From contig AP025071.1 of assembly GCA_036186865.1 (NCBI GenBank), positions 11,205,879-11,269,878 on the forward strand: a stretch of 64,000 bases of DNA, written 5' to 3'. Made by a program: the position numbers and the translations under genes. This document shows positions 34,250-44,727 of this stretch, piece by piece (positions within the stretch are counted from its first letter, which is position 1; each line of letters begins with the position of its first letter). Source of the DNA: Eustoma russellianum (taxonomy: Eukaryota; Streptophyta; Magnoliopsida; Gentianales; Gentianaceae). Under the pieces are notes generated by a model. It was not told the DNA's origin, searched no databases, and saw only the letters and a program-made list of their open reading frames with translations.

Positions 34250-34770
34250 CTAATCAAAAAGGTGAGGGTACAAGTTCTTCATGTTTTCTTCCATCTCCCA
34301 AGTAGCTTCATCAATTGAATGATGCTTCCATTGCACCTTAACCATGGGTATGGATCGTCTCCATAATGTCTTTTCCTTACGATCAACTATCCTTTTTGGT
34401 TCTTCCACGTATGTCGCGTCGGCTTCAACTTTCAAAGGTTGTTCCTCTATTATATTGCTAGCAAGTAAGGAACTTCTCTACGTACTTTGCTATCTAGCGC
34501 TTCATTCCTGTCCACCAAATTTATTTTTCAGATCTTGATACATTTTTTTGTTCCCATGTGGATGGAAAGTCGAGAGATATGAGCTTCATTCAGCACTTCA
34601 TTTTTGAGGGCCTCATTATTTGGTACGCAAAGCCTTCCTCGGAACCAGAGGCTTTCATCCTTCGAATCTGAAAATCGTCCTTCGGCTTTTCTTTCAACCC
34701 ATTTGTAATTTTCATTAGTGCATCGTTCGATCTCTGAGCATCCATAATTCTGTGGATCAGAGAAGGTGTG
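34250..34770 (-). pseudogene. Gypsy-A integrase remnant and chromodomain
   Basis: The zinc-binding N-domain is partly readable on the minus strand at about 34640-34500 (MGTKKMYQDLK-like, WWTGMKRQIAKYVEKFLTCQ). The sequence then jumps to the chromodomain tail at 34435-34250 (EKTLWRRSIPMVKVQWKHHS, DEATWEMEENMKN). The catalytic DDE core, about 1 kb in relatives, is deleted. Gypsy-B to the left keeps exactly this missing part. Confidence 0.75.
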
Positions 34771-34774
34771 ACAA

Positions 34775-36170
34775 CTATCCTACCATGTCCAAACCGAATT
34801 CTTCCATTTTGCGCTCCGGCGGAGGTTGGCGAGGGTGGCTTGATTTTTGACTTAGAGCATCTGCCACCTTGTTTGCTTTTCCTTGGTGGTACTGGATGGT
34901 AAGATCATAATCCTTGATTAATTCCAGCCATCGCAGTTGCCGCATGTTCAGTTCCTTTTGTGTGAAGAGGTATTTTAAGCTCTTATGGTCTGTGTAGATC
35001 TCGCATTTCTCGCCATACGGGTAGTGCCTCCAGATCTTTGAGGCGAAGACAACAGCCGCTAGCTCCAAGTCATGAACTGGATCATTTTGTTCATACGTCT
35101 TTAATTGTCGTGAAGCATACGCGATCACTCGATCCCTCTGCATCAGTACACATCCCAGACCATGCTTTGAGGCATCACTGAATACAATATATCCTTTACC
35201 CGAGCAGGCTGTGCTAGAACTGGGGCAGTAGTCAATTTCTTCTTCAGCTCTGTAAAACTCTGCTCATAGTCACGGCCCCACTCAAATTTAGTGTTCTTCT
35301 GGTCAACCTCGTCAGGAGGATTGCTATCCGTGAGAATCCTTCGACAAACTTTCGATAGTGGCCGGCAAGACCAAGGAAACTTCTGACTTCTGTGACATTA
35401 GTTGGTCTCGACCACTCAGTTATTGCTTCAACCTTTCTCGAATCAACTAAGATACCTTCTTCAGAAATCACATGCCCCAGAAAAGCCATGTTGTGTAGGC
35501 AGAATTCAAATTTGCTAAATTTTGCATAAAGCTTATTTTCTCGTAGAATACCCAATGTCGTCTGCAGATGTTCAGCGTGTGCTTCCTCGTTTGGTAAGTA
35601 GATCAAGATCATCAATAAATACTACTACGAATTCGTCCAACTGCTCTCGGAAGACTGTGTTCATTAGATCCATAAACGCAGCTGGGGCGTTTGTCAGGCC
35701 AAATGGCATAACAAGGAATTCGTAGTGTCCATAACGAGTCCTGAATGCAGTCTTAGGCACATCCGCATCTTTAATCCTCATCTAATAGTAGCTTGAGTGC
35801 AAGTTAGATCTTACTGTATACTCGGGCTCCCTGCACGACGGCAATTTAGTTCAAAGGTTCACGGGTTCAATTTAACTTATACAGAAATCATTCCTATTTA
35901 CGTACATGTAATTGTTCAAACAGGTCGTCTATCCTTGACAAAGGGGTATTTGTTTTTTATGGTAATTTTATGGAGTTCACAGTAATCAATGCATAATTTT
36001 AAGCTCCCATCCTTCCTTTTCACAAATAACACCAGTGCTCCACATGGAGAAACGCTCGGTCAGATGAACTTCTTATCTATCAGCTCTTTCAGTTGCTCCT
36101 TCAGTTCCTTCAACTCTGCGGGTGCCATCTGATATGGTCTTTTGATGTGGTTTCAGCACCGGGAATCAGG
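34775..36170 (-). pseudogene. Gypsy-A reverse transcriptase and RNase H
   Basis: From 36170 down: APAELKELKEQLKELIDKKF, CGALVLFVKRKDGSLKLCID, then PLSRIDDLFEQL. After a filler insertion come GARVYSKI, MRIKDADVPKTAFRTRYGHY, PFGLTNAPAAF and the catalytic box FIDDL near 35600. Next are FEFCLHNMAFLGHVISEEG (35615-35244) and RNase H at 35143-34775 (RDRVIAYASRQLK, CEIYTDHKSLKYL, KANKVADALS). Frames change at about 35610 and 35150-35240 and stops occur in the fingers. All Ty3/gypsy RT-RNase H landmarks are present but the gene is dead. Confidence 0.87.
35835..35908. repeat. Filler insertion of about 74 bp in Gypsy-A RT
   Basis: The RT reading DDLFEQL ... GARVYSKI should be nearly contiguous but is split by about 74 bp of unrelated AT-rich sequence. 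No clear duplication flanks it and no terminal repeats were seen. Confidence 0.6.
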
Positions 36171-36378
36171 TTTCCTTCAAACTCTAGCTCGCGATCTGGC
36201 GGTAGTCCAGGTAGGTCATCTAAGAAAACATCAGGGAATTCTCAGACTACCGTGACTTGGTCAAGGGAGGGAACATCTTATTTTACACTAAGAGCATATA
36301 GCAGAAACCCATCATTACCTTTCTTTAACACCTGATATGCTCGAGCAGCAATCATGTAAATACTCTTCGGAGTCTTCC

Positions 36379-36720
36379 TCAGCTTGGTTTCCCTTGATAA
36401 GAAATTTCCTCCCGAGAAGGGTCTTTAATTATCACACGTTTCTCTCTGCACTCAATGTGTGCATGGTTCATGGACAACCAGTCCATACCAAGGATAACAT
36501 CGAAATCTTTCATCGGAATAGGGATCAAAGTAGATTCAAATTTCCGCCCTTCCATTTCCATTGCGCAGTTCTTATACAGGTAGTGGGATACAAGCCTTAA
36601 TCACCAGCTTCCTGTACTTGATATGGAGTCTCCAGCCAGAAGAGGCAAAAACTCAGGTTCTTGGCGAACCTTTTGGACATGAAAGAGTGGCTGGCACCAC
36701 TATCAAATAGGACGTTCACA
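36379..36720 (-). pseudogene. Gypsy-A aspartic protease
   Basis: Minus strand: VNVLFDSGASHSFMSKRFA at about 36710-36655 carries an intact DSG catalytic triplet. The downstream flap/Asp region reads PIPMKDFDVILGMDWLSMNH (36530-36460), typical of chromovirus proteases. A frame change separates the two. It would cleave the polyprotein in an intact element. Confidence 0.8.
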
Positions 36721-36793
36721 GGAACTTGACATACTAGTGTTGCTCCTACGGTATTCATGCATTAGGTTATTAACATAAAGCATAAAGATTAAC

Positions 36794-38040
36794 TTAAATG
36801 CTCGTATTAATCGTACCAGTCACAAAGTCTGGTGCCTCTTCGACCTCCGCATCCGTCATCACATGTACTCTCACATTTGCTTGGGGGTGGTTCTTCTGCT
36901 GTGGTTGCTGCTGCTGGGCTCCTTTCTCCGAATAATCTTTCACTATATGGCCCGCCTTTCCGTAGCCAAAACATCCTCTGGTCATCCAACGACATTCGCC
37001 CAAGTGAGGTTTTTTGACAGTTGGGGCAGGGGCGAACCAATGGCTGCTGAGGCTGAGGTCGGGGCTATGATCCCTGCTGCTTTTACTATGGCTGCGGTGC
37101 CCTGGTCTGCTGCACCGGTCGAGTGTTCTTCTTGGCCATCTTCATCTTCTTGCTATACTTTTCTCCACTCGGCTCCCCGGGCCTCTTGCCCCTCATTTCT
37201 TCCTCTCTCCTGATGACGTCTCTCTCAATACGACAGCATGCATCAAGTAGTTATCCAAAATTCTTAGGGTTTGCGTTGACCAACCATGTATGGATCCAGG
37301 GGTTCAGACCCCTCTCAAACTTCAGCATCTTAATCCTTTCATCATTCATTATGGACGGTTCATATCTCCCCAGGGCTGTGTATCTGTTTGAATAGTTAGA
37401 AATTGTCATGCCTGGCTCCTGCTTCAGGGACTCAAACTCGTGCATATTCTGTAGCATGACGGATTGCGAAATGTAAAACTTGTAAAATTCTTCAAGAAAC
37501 TTTGTCCAGGATATTGGCTTCGGCAGGGGTTGCAGATTTGTCTTCCACCATTGGTTTTCTTCTCCAATCAAGAACGGTCTTATCACCTGAGCCTTCATGT
37601 CATCTAGAACTAGGATCAACTCGAAAAAGTTTTCACTTTTATCAAGCCACTTTTCAACGGCGTCAGCGTCAGCATCCCCTTTAAGGCACTCTGGCTTTCT
37701 TCATCTCGCCAAAATAGAACCGGGGGCCCAACGACTGCCCCTGTAGCTGAGGTGGAGGGCGCGGAACTGCCTGGTTGTTGAGCATCGCCTGACCAACCTG
37801 AGCCATCGTCGGAAAGAATGCCTGGAATGCAGCCATGTCAAGCATCTGAGGGACATGATTACGTACTTGCTGTGGAGGTGGTGGAACTTGATTTTGCGAT
37901 GGTGGAGGTGGCGGAACTTGTCCATCTCGTGACTAGGCTGGTACCTACATCACTGACTCCTGTGATCCAGTTATAGTAGGCTAGGCCCAAGCTGGTCTGC
38001 GACGAGGTCCAACTATCTGCACTTAGCATTTTCCAAGTTT
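36794..38040 (-). pseudogene. Gypsy-A gag
   Basis: A Pro/Gln-rich N-terminal part (VPPPPPSQNQVPPPP, about 37930-37860; QAVPRPPPQLQGQSLGPRF to about 37715) leads to a retrotransposon gag core at 37619-37251 (EENQWWKTN, SWTKFLEEFYKFYISQSV, EFESLKQEPGMTISNY). A zinc knuckle at 36975-36930 reads CFGYGKAGHIVKDYS, in which two Cys of CCHC have become Tyr. Frames change at about 37680 and 37020. The nucleocapsid function is lost. Confidence 0.82.
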
Positions 38041-38313
38041 ATAGGTTAAGCGGAAATTGACGGACATCGATAATATGCAGAAAAAAGGAAATTGCGATCT
38101 ACTCAGGGCGGTTTCCCTAAAAGAGCATTATCAGTTATTACCAAGTTAGGGTTAATTATGCCTATTTACCCAATTGGAAGTTTAAAAGGGGAACAGATTC
38201 ATAAATCTGTGCTGCGTTTATTAGACTAAGGCCATCTCTCATGCTAAGATCATAGCTTAGAGTCCCAAGATCAGCACTTAGTTTCTACGTTCTGCCATGA
38301 ATCTAGAGCCTGA

Positions 38314-38325
38314 GCTCTGATACCA
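38314..38325 (-). promoter_or_regulatory. Gypsy-A primer-binding site
   Basis: Minus-strand TGGTATCAGAGC, 2 bp from the end of the LTR at 38328. Confidence 0.9.
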
Positions 38326-39059
38326 CCTGTAGCGCCCCACACCCGGGCATGCCCTTGTACAGTGCACCCGCCGCACTTTTCTGAGGAAAGTACAAGGTGT
38401 CGATGCGAGTCCATTATAAGTCCATCATTATGTCATGGATTACTGATGGAAACATCAAATATTGGAGATAAATAGGCAGGATTCAAAACATTAAACATTT
38501 GTTGTCCATAGTGTCATACATAGTACAAATCATGAAAACATAGTCCCACAATACTCTGAAATAGTCCTCAAACAGAAATCACTATCAGTCCTAGCTGCCA
38601 ACATCTCTCACGGATAAGGCACCTGCGGCTCGTCCTCGACATACTCTATCTCAGGTTCCTGTGGCTCTGAAAAATGATAAATAAAGAGTGAGTGATAAAT
38701 CACCCAGCATAGTAACCCTCTATTCTATCAAAACACATTAGAATGATAAATAAGAAATTCCAGCAATACAGTAATGGGATTTAACCATAATCACTTACAT
38801 GTCGAATCAATCCTTTATCGATTTCCTTTGATACCTTAACTTACTGTTACATTTTTTGTATGTAAATCTCTTACTATTTGTTGCAGACTTGTTGCATTTT
38901 ACAAGGGAAATGATGTCAAGTAGTTGAAATGCAGTATGGAACAAGGCAAAGTGATGCAAAACAGAACAAAATGGAACATGACGAAACAGAACAAAACAAA
39001 ACAAAACAGAACAGAACAATAAGCCATGGCTTTCACTTTCTCCGTATGGACCAATCATC

Positions 39060-39330
39060 TACTACGTGTGATTCCATCCTAAACAGAACAATACCCTATC
39101 TACCTCCTAACCTACTAAGGATTCTACACATGGGTCCATAAAAATACCTCGATATCAGGAGTAGAACAATATAATACCCGATATGAGTCCATAACCGAAC
39201 AATACCCCGACTACCATAATAGGATGTTATGCTCGGGTCCAGGAACAGAATAATACCTCATATGGGTCCAAAACAGAACGTATACCCTGATATTGAGTCC
39301 AGAACAGAATATATACCGGAATCAAACGTA
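39060..39330 (-). repeat. Degenerate tandem array in the Gypsy-A right LTR
   Basis: Five or six imperfect units with cores such as GGGTCCA, AACAGAA and ATACCT/CGATAT. An A-rich AACAGAACAAAAC run precedes them (38956-39018). It lies at the same relative place as the different array in the left LTR. Confidence 0.7.
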
Positions 39331-39513
39331 AAGATAAATCGTTCGATATGGGTTTTTAAAACTGTTTTAATTTTCTTTCAAAACCAAACTCACCCTTTAA
39401 AAATGACATGACATGCATACGATGCAGAATGCAGTATGTGAAGAGACTTCAATGATCCAAACGTCCTTGAGGTCATTCTTATAACGATTACCATTCATTA
39501 CTTATTTCACAAA

Positions 39514-39528
39514 GCTGAAAATTTCAGC
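39514..39528. repeat. LTR palindrome GCTGAAAATTTCAGC
   Basis: A 15-bp inverted repeat in the right chromovirus LTR, with the same core as the copia LTR palindromes. Confidence 0.8.
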
Positions 39529-41529
39529 ATTATATCATAACATTTTATTTCCTGTTTTGACCCTTAAACAGGTTCATTTTACCAAAACCCCTTATAAATT
39601 GTTTCATTTAAGTCTCTTATTATTTAGTCATGAATAATACGCATCACTGGACAAACCAAAAGGTCTAATTCGGACAGTTTGCACCAAACTACTGAAACTG
39701 CCCCTGTTTCAGTTCCTAGGCCTTTGTGGCACCATAATTCGCCTTTTTATGACTCCCGTTTATTCCGAACAGCCCCTAAATATCCTAATATTCCATTTAA
39801 GACAGACCTTAACCTTCTCTTTTACCATTTTACCCGTCCAACCATTTGGCCATGTCCCCAACAATTATAACGATTCTATTTTAATGATTCCAAGCTCTTA
39901 CTTGAGCCATCTATCTGCTCCTAGTGGCTACGTCCTCAAGCCCTCTTTGTTAGCTTCAATAAATATAACCAAAGTGTTAGAAATACTCAAATAAGTCATA
40001 TATAGCGAAACATAAAAAATAGCAACTTTAGTGATTACCTTAGCATATGAAATAACTTGCGGCCCTTAAAACCTAACAAACCTAGTCATAAGTCAAAACA
40101 TCCTCTCATCCTTTATTTTAAATGAAATTATAGCATCGAAATGGTCTTTAAGTTACCTTAGAACACATAACAATTTAGCCCGTTACTTCCTTAATTTTTC
40201 TCACTAAGGTCGAGAGGTATGGGGGTTTCTTGCACCATCTAAAGGCCTTCTTTACATATTCTAACAAGTGTTTGATTCTCCAAGTATTTCATACACCTTT
40301 ATAGTGACTTTTGATCATGTATTCATAGGCACAAATAAATATCTTATTCATTCTTAGTCAAACACAAGAACACACTAAAAACAGCCCCTAGTCATTTACT
40401 AACCAAACTCTTAGTCATGTTAATGCTATTTTAGTCATTTTAATGGCTTGGTGATGGTGAGACAAACCAATCCTTTACGTCCCTTCTAAAACCGTGGGTT
40501 TAAAGAGAGAAGGGCCTTTTAGTTCCTACTTTATTTTACCTCATGGTAGTGGTCTTTAATCTAAACAGTAAACCATCTTTCTATGTCCATTTCCATGCAT
40601 CACAAACTCTTCATGTGACCTAGGCCGAAAATTTCTAGCACGACACTCATGGAAGATGAGCTTAATACAAACGTGATTAGAGCCTTCAACATGCTAAAAC
40701 TTCTTATTCATGGCTCCTCAATGTTTCAAGAAGAATAAAAGAGGACTTTCCATGGTAGTCTTCAAGTTAGTGCCTTGAGTGTTTGTGGTTATTCCTAGAG
40801 CTTGAAATCACCTCCCCTTTCTAGTGTAAAACACGGTTTCCATACATAGGAGTGAGGTGAGTGAAACCTATTTGGATAATGGTTAACGAGCTTAAGAGGG
40901 TATGGAGACCTTACCTTTGATGGAGTTAGAGTGATGTTCTTATCCTCCTAGAGTCCCTTCCCTTCATACACGGTTTCCATACATAGGTGTCCTAGTCTTG
41001 AGCTTATACTTCTCTCTAATGGCCGAAAGTTGGAGCTTGGGGAGGAGATGGAGATAGTTGGTGAGGCAAGAGAGTATTGGTATGTAGTTAAGTGTATGGA
41101 GTTGTTTTGAGTAATTTGTCTTCCAAGGGGAGAGGGTGGCCGGATTTATGGAGATAAAGGGACACAATTATTACTTACTTTGCATGCATGTAAGAGGATT
41201 AATTAGGGTGGCTAATTAAAAGTGGTGGAAGCTTTTGTCTCATGAGGCTTCTAAAAGGGAGGTATTTTTTGGGTCTTTTGGAGCGAAAGTGGTCGGCCAC
41301 CCTAAGGGCAATTTGGTCACTTTTCTTCCCTTAGGGTGCCCTAATGCTATTTATTTTGTTATTATTATTATTTCTTCTACAATGATTTTAGAAAGGGTTA
41401 TTTAAATAAATAATTTTTTTAAAAAAATATGCACAACAAAATTTTATTGTTACTAAAATTTCAGTTTATGGTCATCTCATTCGTTACACTATATAGTGAA
41501 TTAAAGTTATACTTGGGATGGTTACAACA

Positions 41530-42565
41530 AGCCTTATGATAGTATTTACGGAGGATGAGATCATTTCTTTAGTGGCTCCCTATCGATTTACGTTGGTGGG
41601 CACATTCTAATATGGAGAGCCATCGATGGCCACAATTCGATCTACCATCGATCTTATTGGATTCACAGGAATGGTACGCATTGGTCTCCTTGATTCGACA
41701 CATGTATTGTTACATTTTGAGCAGGAATCGGACTACCTGTGTTTCTTTGCACGACAAAGGTGGACAATTACAAGCAAATATATGAGGGTTACGAAATGGA
41801 CCCCTGATTATGGCCCTAAAATGGACGTGCCGATCATTCCAATATGGGCTTTGCTGCGGGATTGCCGGTTCATTTTAATCAGAGGGATGCATTATTTCAA
41901 ATTGGCCGCATGTTGGAGATGCCAATGAAATTGGATGCAGCCACTGCTGAGGTTATACGGCCTTCAGTGGCGTGATTATGTGTGGAGGTTGATATCTCCC
42001 AGGAGCTTCATACAAGAGTCTTTATTCAGGTATCCTCTCGTTTAATTTCTCAGCCTGTTATTTATGAAGATCTTCCGTTGTACTGTGCGTCTTGATGTCG
42101 CCTAGGACATAAGGCTTCTAATTATGGAAAGCAAGAACCAATAGATAAGCAACCTTGTGATGGAGATGCAGTGGAAAAGCGCATGTAGCGTTTAGAAAAG
42201 GAACCATCAAAATGTTGGACTCCTAAGAAGCATCAAATAGGGCAAACAGATCCGCAGCAGCCCCTGGATGCCAATCCAGTACCAGAGGCACATGCATCGG
42301 TTTTGCTATCTCCCGATACGACTCGTATTCCATCGGTTTCTTATGTTCAGGATCTTTCAAGATTTCAAGGAATTGATGACTGTATGCTTAATGATTTGCC
42401 AACTAATCCTGAATCCTTTTATTTATCTGATGGTGAGCTTGAACTTGTTCGTTGTCTCACAAAGTTGTCTGAATAACATTCGGATGAGGTTATTGTTACT
42501 TTCATATGTGAGCAAATCCAGGCGGTCTTCCTTGATACTACAAAGCAGGATAATCTGGCCAGCTC
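41530..42565 (+). pseudogene. L1-B ORF1, first part (DUF4283 and zinc knuckle)
   Basis: LINE ORF1 binds element RNA. VFTEDEIISLVAPYRFTLVG opens at about 41542; after a stop comes the DUF4283-type core at 41626-41928 (GLLDSTHVLLHFEQESDY, TKWTPDYGPKMDVPIIPIWA). In a shifted frame it continues with MPMKLDAATAEVI, then VIYEDLPLYCAS and RLGHKASN at about 42055-42125, a degenerate zf-CCHC_4 motif. A hydrophilic tail runs to QDNLAS at 42561. The first residues are missing because the chromovirus LTR abuts at 41529. Confidence 0.8.
42561..42565 (+). repeat. Target-site duplication AGCTC of the CRM-like element
   Basis: AGCTC at 42561-42565 recurs at 50883-50887. Bridging the two sides restores the LINE reading DNLASSQNPPTTLQ, which confirms the insertion borders. 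Confidence 0.95.
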
Positions 42566-43029
42566 TGATGAGGATCAAGGGTCCGATGAAGATCAAGGGC
42601 CCCATCAAGAGGTCAAGGGTCCTATGACAAGAAGGAGGGCAAGAGAACTTTGTCATCAAGTTGCCACCTTCTTGTATAAGCATGTTCAAGATGAACCTAA
42701 GGTTCCATGGGTTCACTTCATTGAACCCACTCTTTGAACGTTAAGGCATATGCGTGTGTGTTTATTATCTTGTTCCTTGTGATCTTTGTTTTATGTCTTT
42801 TCTTTGTAGGCAAATTAGGTACATGAAAGTCCAAAATAAAATGGAGGCCCAAAATAAGCAACATAGGCGTGTGTGGCAAAAAGGAAGACAAAAGAGAATG
42901 TTGTCTTGAAGAGAATGTTTGTCTCTACAAAGACAAATTCAAATGTGTCCAAGATGGATTCCTTTTTTCAAAATTGAACTTAAATTATCTCCAAAAATCA
43001 GAAGGGTGGCCGGCCAAAGTTGAAGACAA

Positions 43030-43440
43030 GGTGATGATCAAATTGAATTTAAATTCAAAATCAAACTTGAACTTAAATTCAACCATGATTTGAATTCAAA
43101 CTTCAACCAATTGGAGAGTTAAATTCAAGATGCTTTCAGCCTATATATCCAGCCAAGACCACGCCAACTTGGAGGATAATGAAGATGAGATCACAATTCA
43201 AAGTTGAATCCAAGTTTGAATTCAAGTTCAAACTCAATTAGAATTCAAACTTCAACCATCTTTTGAATTCAAGTCCAACCATCTTATCATCATCAAAATC
43301 AGATTTTCTACACTTCATTATCCATGGGAACATGCCATCTTAGAGAGATAGAGCCTAATTCAAATTGAACCCAAGTTTGAATCGAAATTCAAACTCAATT
43401 TGAATTCAAACTTCAACAATCTTTTGAACTCAAATCCAAG
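43030..43440 (+). repeat. AATTCAAA-rich repeats in the CRM-1 LTR
   Basis: Dense TTTGAATTCAAA-type palindromic words. Two long imperfect direct repeats of about 85-90 bp (around 43195-43285 and 43356-43440) share CCAAGTTTGAAT, TTCAAACTCAATT and GAATTCAAACTTCAAC. The same structure is present in the 3' LTR (about 49930-50320). Confidence 0.85.
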
Positions 43441-43645
43441 CACATCCTACTCATCAAACCAACTCAATCAAGGCGCCAACCTGCTGAATACATTGAAGAT
43501 AGCAGCTTCCAAGCATTTCAAGTTTTAGCTAGACTTATCTTAGTTTTGTATTTCAAGCAAATTTCAGATTTAAACATTTGTTAGCTAGTTTTATTTGAAT
43601 TAATTTCTGGCCATTTTGAAGGCTGATAGGATGTCCATTAAGGCC

Positions 43646-43653
43646 TATAAATA
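43646..43653 (+). promoter_or_regulatory. CRM-1 5' LTR TATA box
   Basis: TATAAATA followed by GACCCCTTTGG; conserved in the 3' LTR. It lies about 1.08 kb into the LTR, a plausible U3/R border. Confidence 0.7.
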
Positions 43654-43884
43654 GACCCCTTTGGCTGATTATAAAGGCAACTTTTAATGAATAAGAATTC
43701 TTGATATTTCTTTCACTTGGTGTGAGACTTTGTTTTCTTGGTTTTGCATTAAAAACCTAGGTTGAGATCCTTCAAAGTTGAGCATTTTCAAGGTGTTGCC
43801 ATTGCTTAAAGGTGCCGTCCAGGAGGGCCGTATTGGTTTGCCTGATCAACGACCATCTTGAAGTGTTGGTCTTGCTCATTCTTA

Positions 43885-44727
43885 CCATGCCCATTCTGTT
43901 CCCAAAACCCCATTCCGCAAATTCCCAAAACGTTCAAAAAACCCTAAATCAAAAACCTTAACCCTAACCCATTCGGCCTTACCCCAACTTCCCTCACTTT
44001 CCAAGGTTATTTTTGTTGCAAGTCCAAGTTACAAATTGCATTTTAAATACATTGCACTATTTCGTCCAAAAACGCAAGTGCTAAGTGCAAAACGCGTGAA
44101 ATTTCAATTCTGCCCTTATTCAAAAAAAAAAGAAAAAGAGAAAAGAAAACAAAAGAACAAGAGAAAAGAAAAAGGGGCAAAACGTTTGTGCATTGCGTGG
44201 AAAATTTTTGGTACGATTTGCAAACCTTGGATACCATATTTCCTTTTACCCCACATTGCCGTCCCCTATATACCTTATTCTCCATCTCCTGATCTTCTTG
44301 AACCAATCACACATTTGGTTGCTCGATTGTTGCATGACTTGAACCATTTTGTGGATAGTAAGTGCATAGAATCAAAATTAACTAAAGATTGCCTACGGCA
44401 ACCCTTAGTTTATCTTTTGTTCCGCCTTATACATCAACTTTGGTTGCTTATTTTCTTTGAATCTTAGTAGAAGTTCAAGTTTGTGTTCATTTCAATTGAT
44501 TCTACTTTGATACTAATTGGTGCAACTTAAATGCAAAAAGGAAGAAACAAGTGGAGAACATTGTGATTTGAAGAAGCCTTGGCAATACACTTCCTAAGAG
44601 AGTGGAAAGAATAGAAAGCGGAGTGTTCATAGCTTATTTTTTTACTAATTCCTTAATGTTTGTTTGTCTTTGTGTTAGTTTGCTTCTTTCTTTTTCCTTT
44701 TTGTTTTCGTTCAATTCCTTAGGTAAA
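43885..44727 (+). other. CRM-1 leader region
   Basis: Between the truncated LTR and the gag ATG. It contains telo-box-like words (AAACCCTAA at 43939, ACCCTAACCC at 43961), a purine-only tract (44128-44180) and a pyrimidine-rich run ending in TTCCTTAG at 44713-44722, just before the ATG. That run resembles a 3' splice site. An open frame here (44036-44467) has low-complexity Lys content and no domain. No tRNA-complementary PBS was found. Confidence 0.6.

Larger units (their letters stand above)
30252..41529 (-). mobile_element. Gypsy-A: composite Tekay/Del-like chromovirus (minus strand)
   Basis: On the minus strand: LTR 41529-38328, PBS, gag, protease, RT, RNase H, a remnant of integrase, chromodomain, polypurine tract, LTR 34205-30252. 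Both LTRs start TGTTGTA and end CGCTACA, but differ in length (3202 and 3954 bp) and are only loosely similar. The flanks (CACAT left, AGCCT right) do not match and belong to different elements. It is either a very old insertion or, more likely, a recombinant of two related elements. Confidence 0.75.
38328..41529 (-). repeat. Gypsy-A right LTR (5' LTR, 3202 bp)
   Basis: Plus-strand ends TGTAGCGCCCC and GGTTACAACA. The first 80 bp resemble the left LTR moderately, and later parts only in layout (tandem array, then palindrome). The right border is set by the start of LINE ORF1 coding sequence at 41530. ORFs inside are unsupported. Confidence 0.72.
42566..43884 (+). repeat. CRM-1 5' LTR, 3' end missing (1319 bp)
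   Basis: Starts TGATGAGGATCAAGG directly after the AGCTC duplication and follows the 3' LTR exactly to CTCATTCTTA. The following 118 bp of the LTR are replaced by unrelated sequence. Its first 170 bp repeat the polyprotein C-terminal codons. Confidence 0.92.

Noticed and set aside
35855..35875. GGTTCACGGGTTCAA as a tRNA-derived SINE B box
   Set aside because: No A box at the right distance, no poly(A) or poly(T) tail and no duplication.
27310..41534. AGCCT on the left of LTR-X (27310) and on the right of the chromovirus LTR (41530) as a target duplication of one giant insertion
   Set aside because: The two ends belong to unrelated families (copia LTR and gypsy LTR), and the flanking LINE pieces are not adjacent parts of one LINE. 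A 5-bp match is expected by chance often enough.
43195..43440. Direct repeats in the CRM-1 LTR as a CRISPR-like array
   Set aside because: Imperfect AT-rich repeats without unique equal-length spacers, in a plant retrotransposon LTR.
44036..44467. 143-codon ORF in the CRM-1 leader
   Set aside because: Lys-rich low-complexity part from a purine tract and no domain; probably chance in an AT-rich leader.
44602..44727. Upstream ATG extending gag by 42 codons with a hydrophobic, signal-like stretch
   Set aside because: Gag proteins of this group have no signal peptide; the hydrophobic codons come from a pyrimidine-rich, splice-site-like tract. ATG 44728 is preferred.
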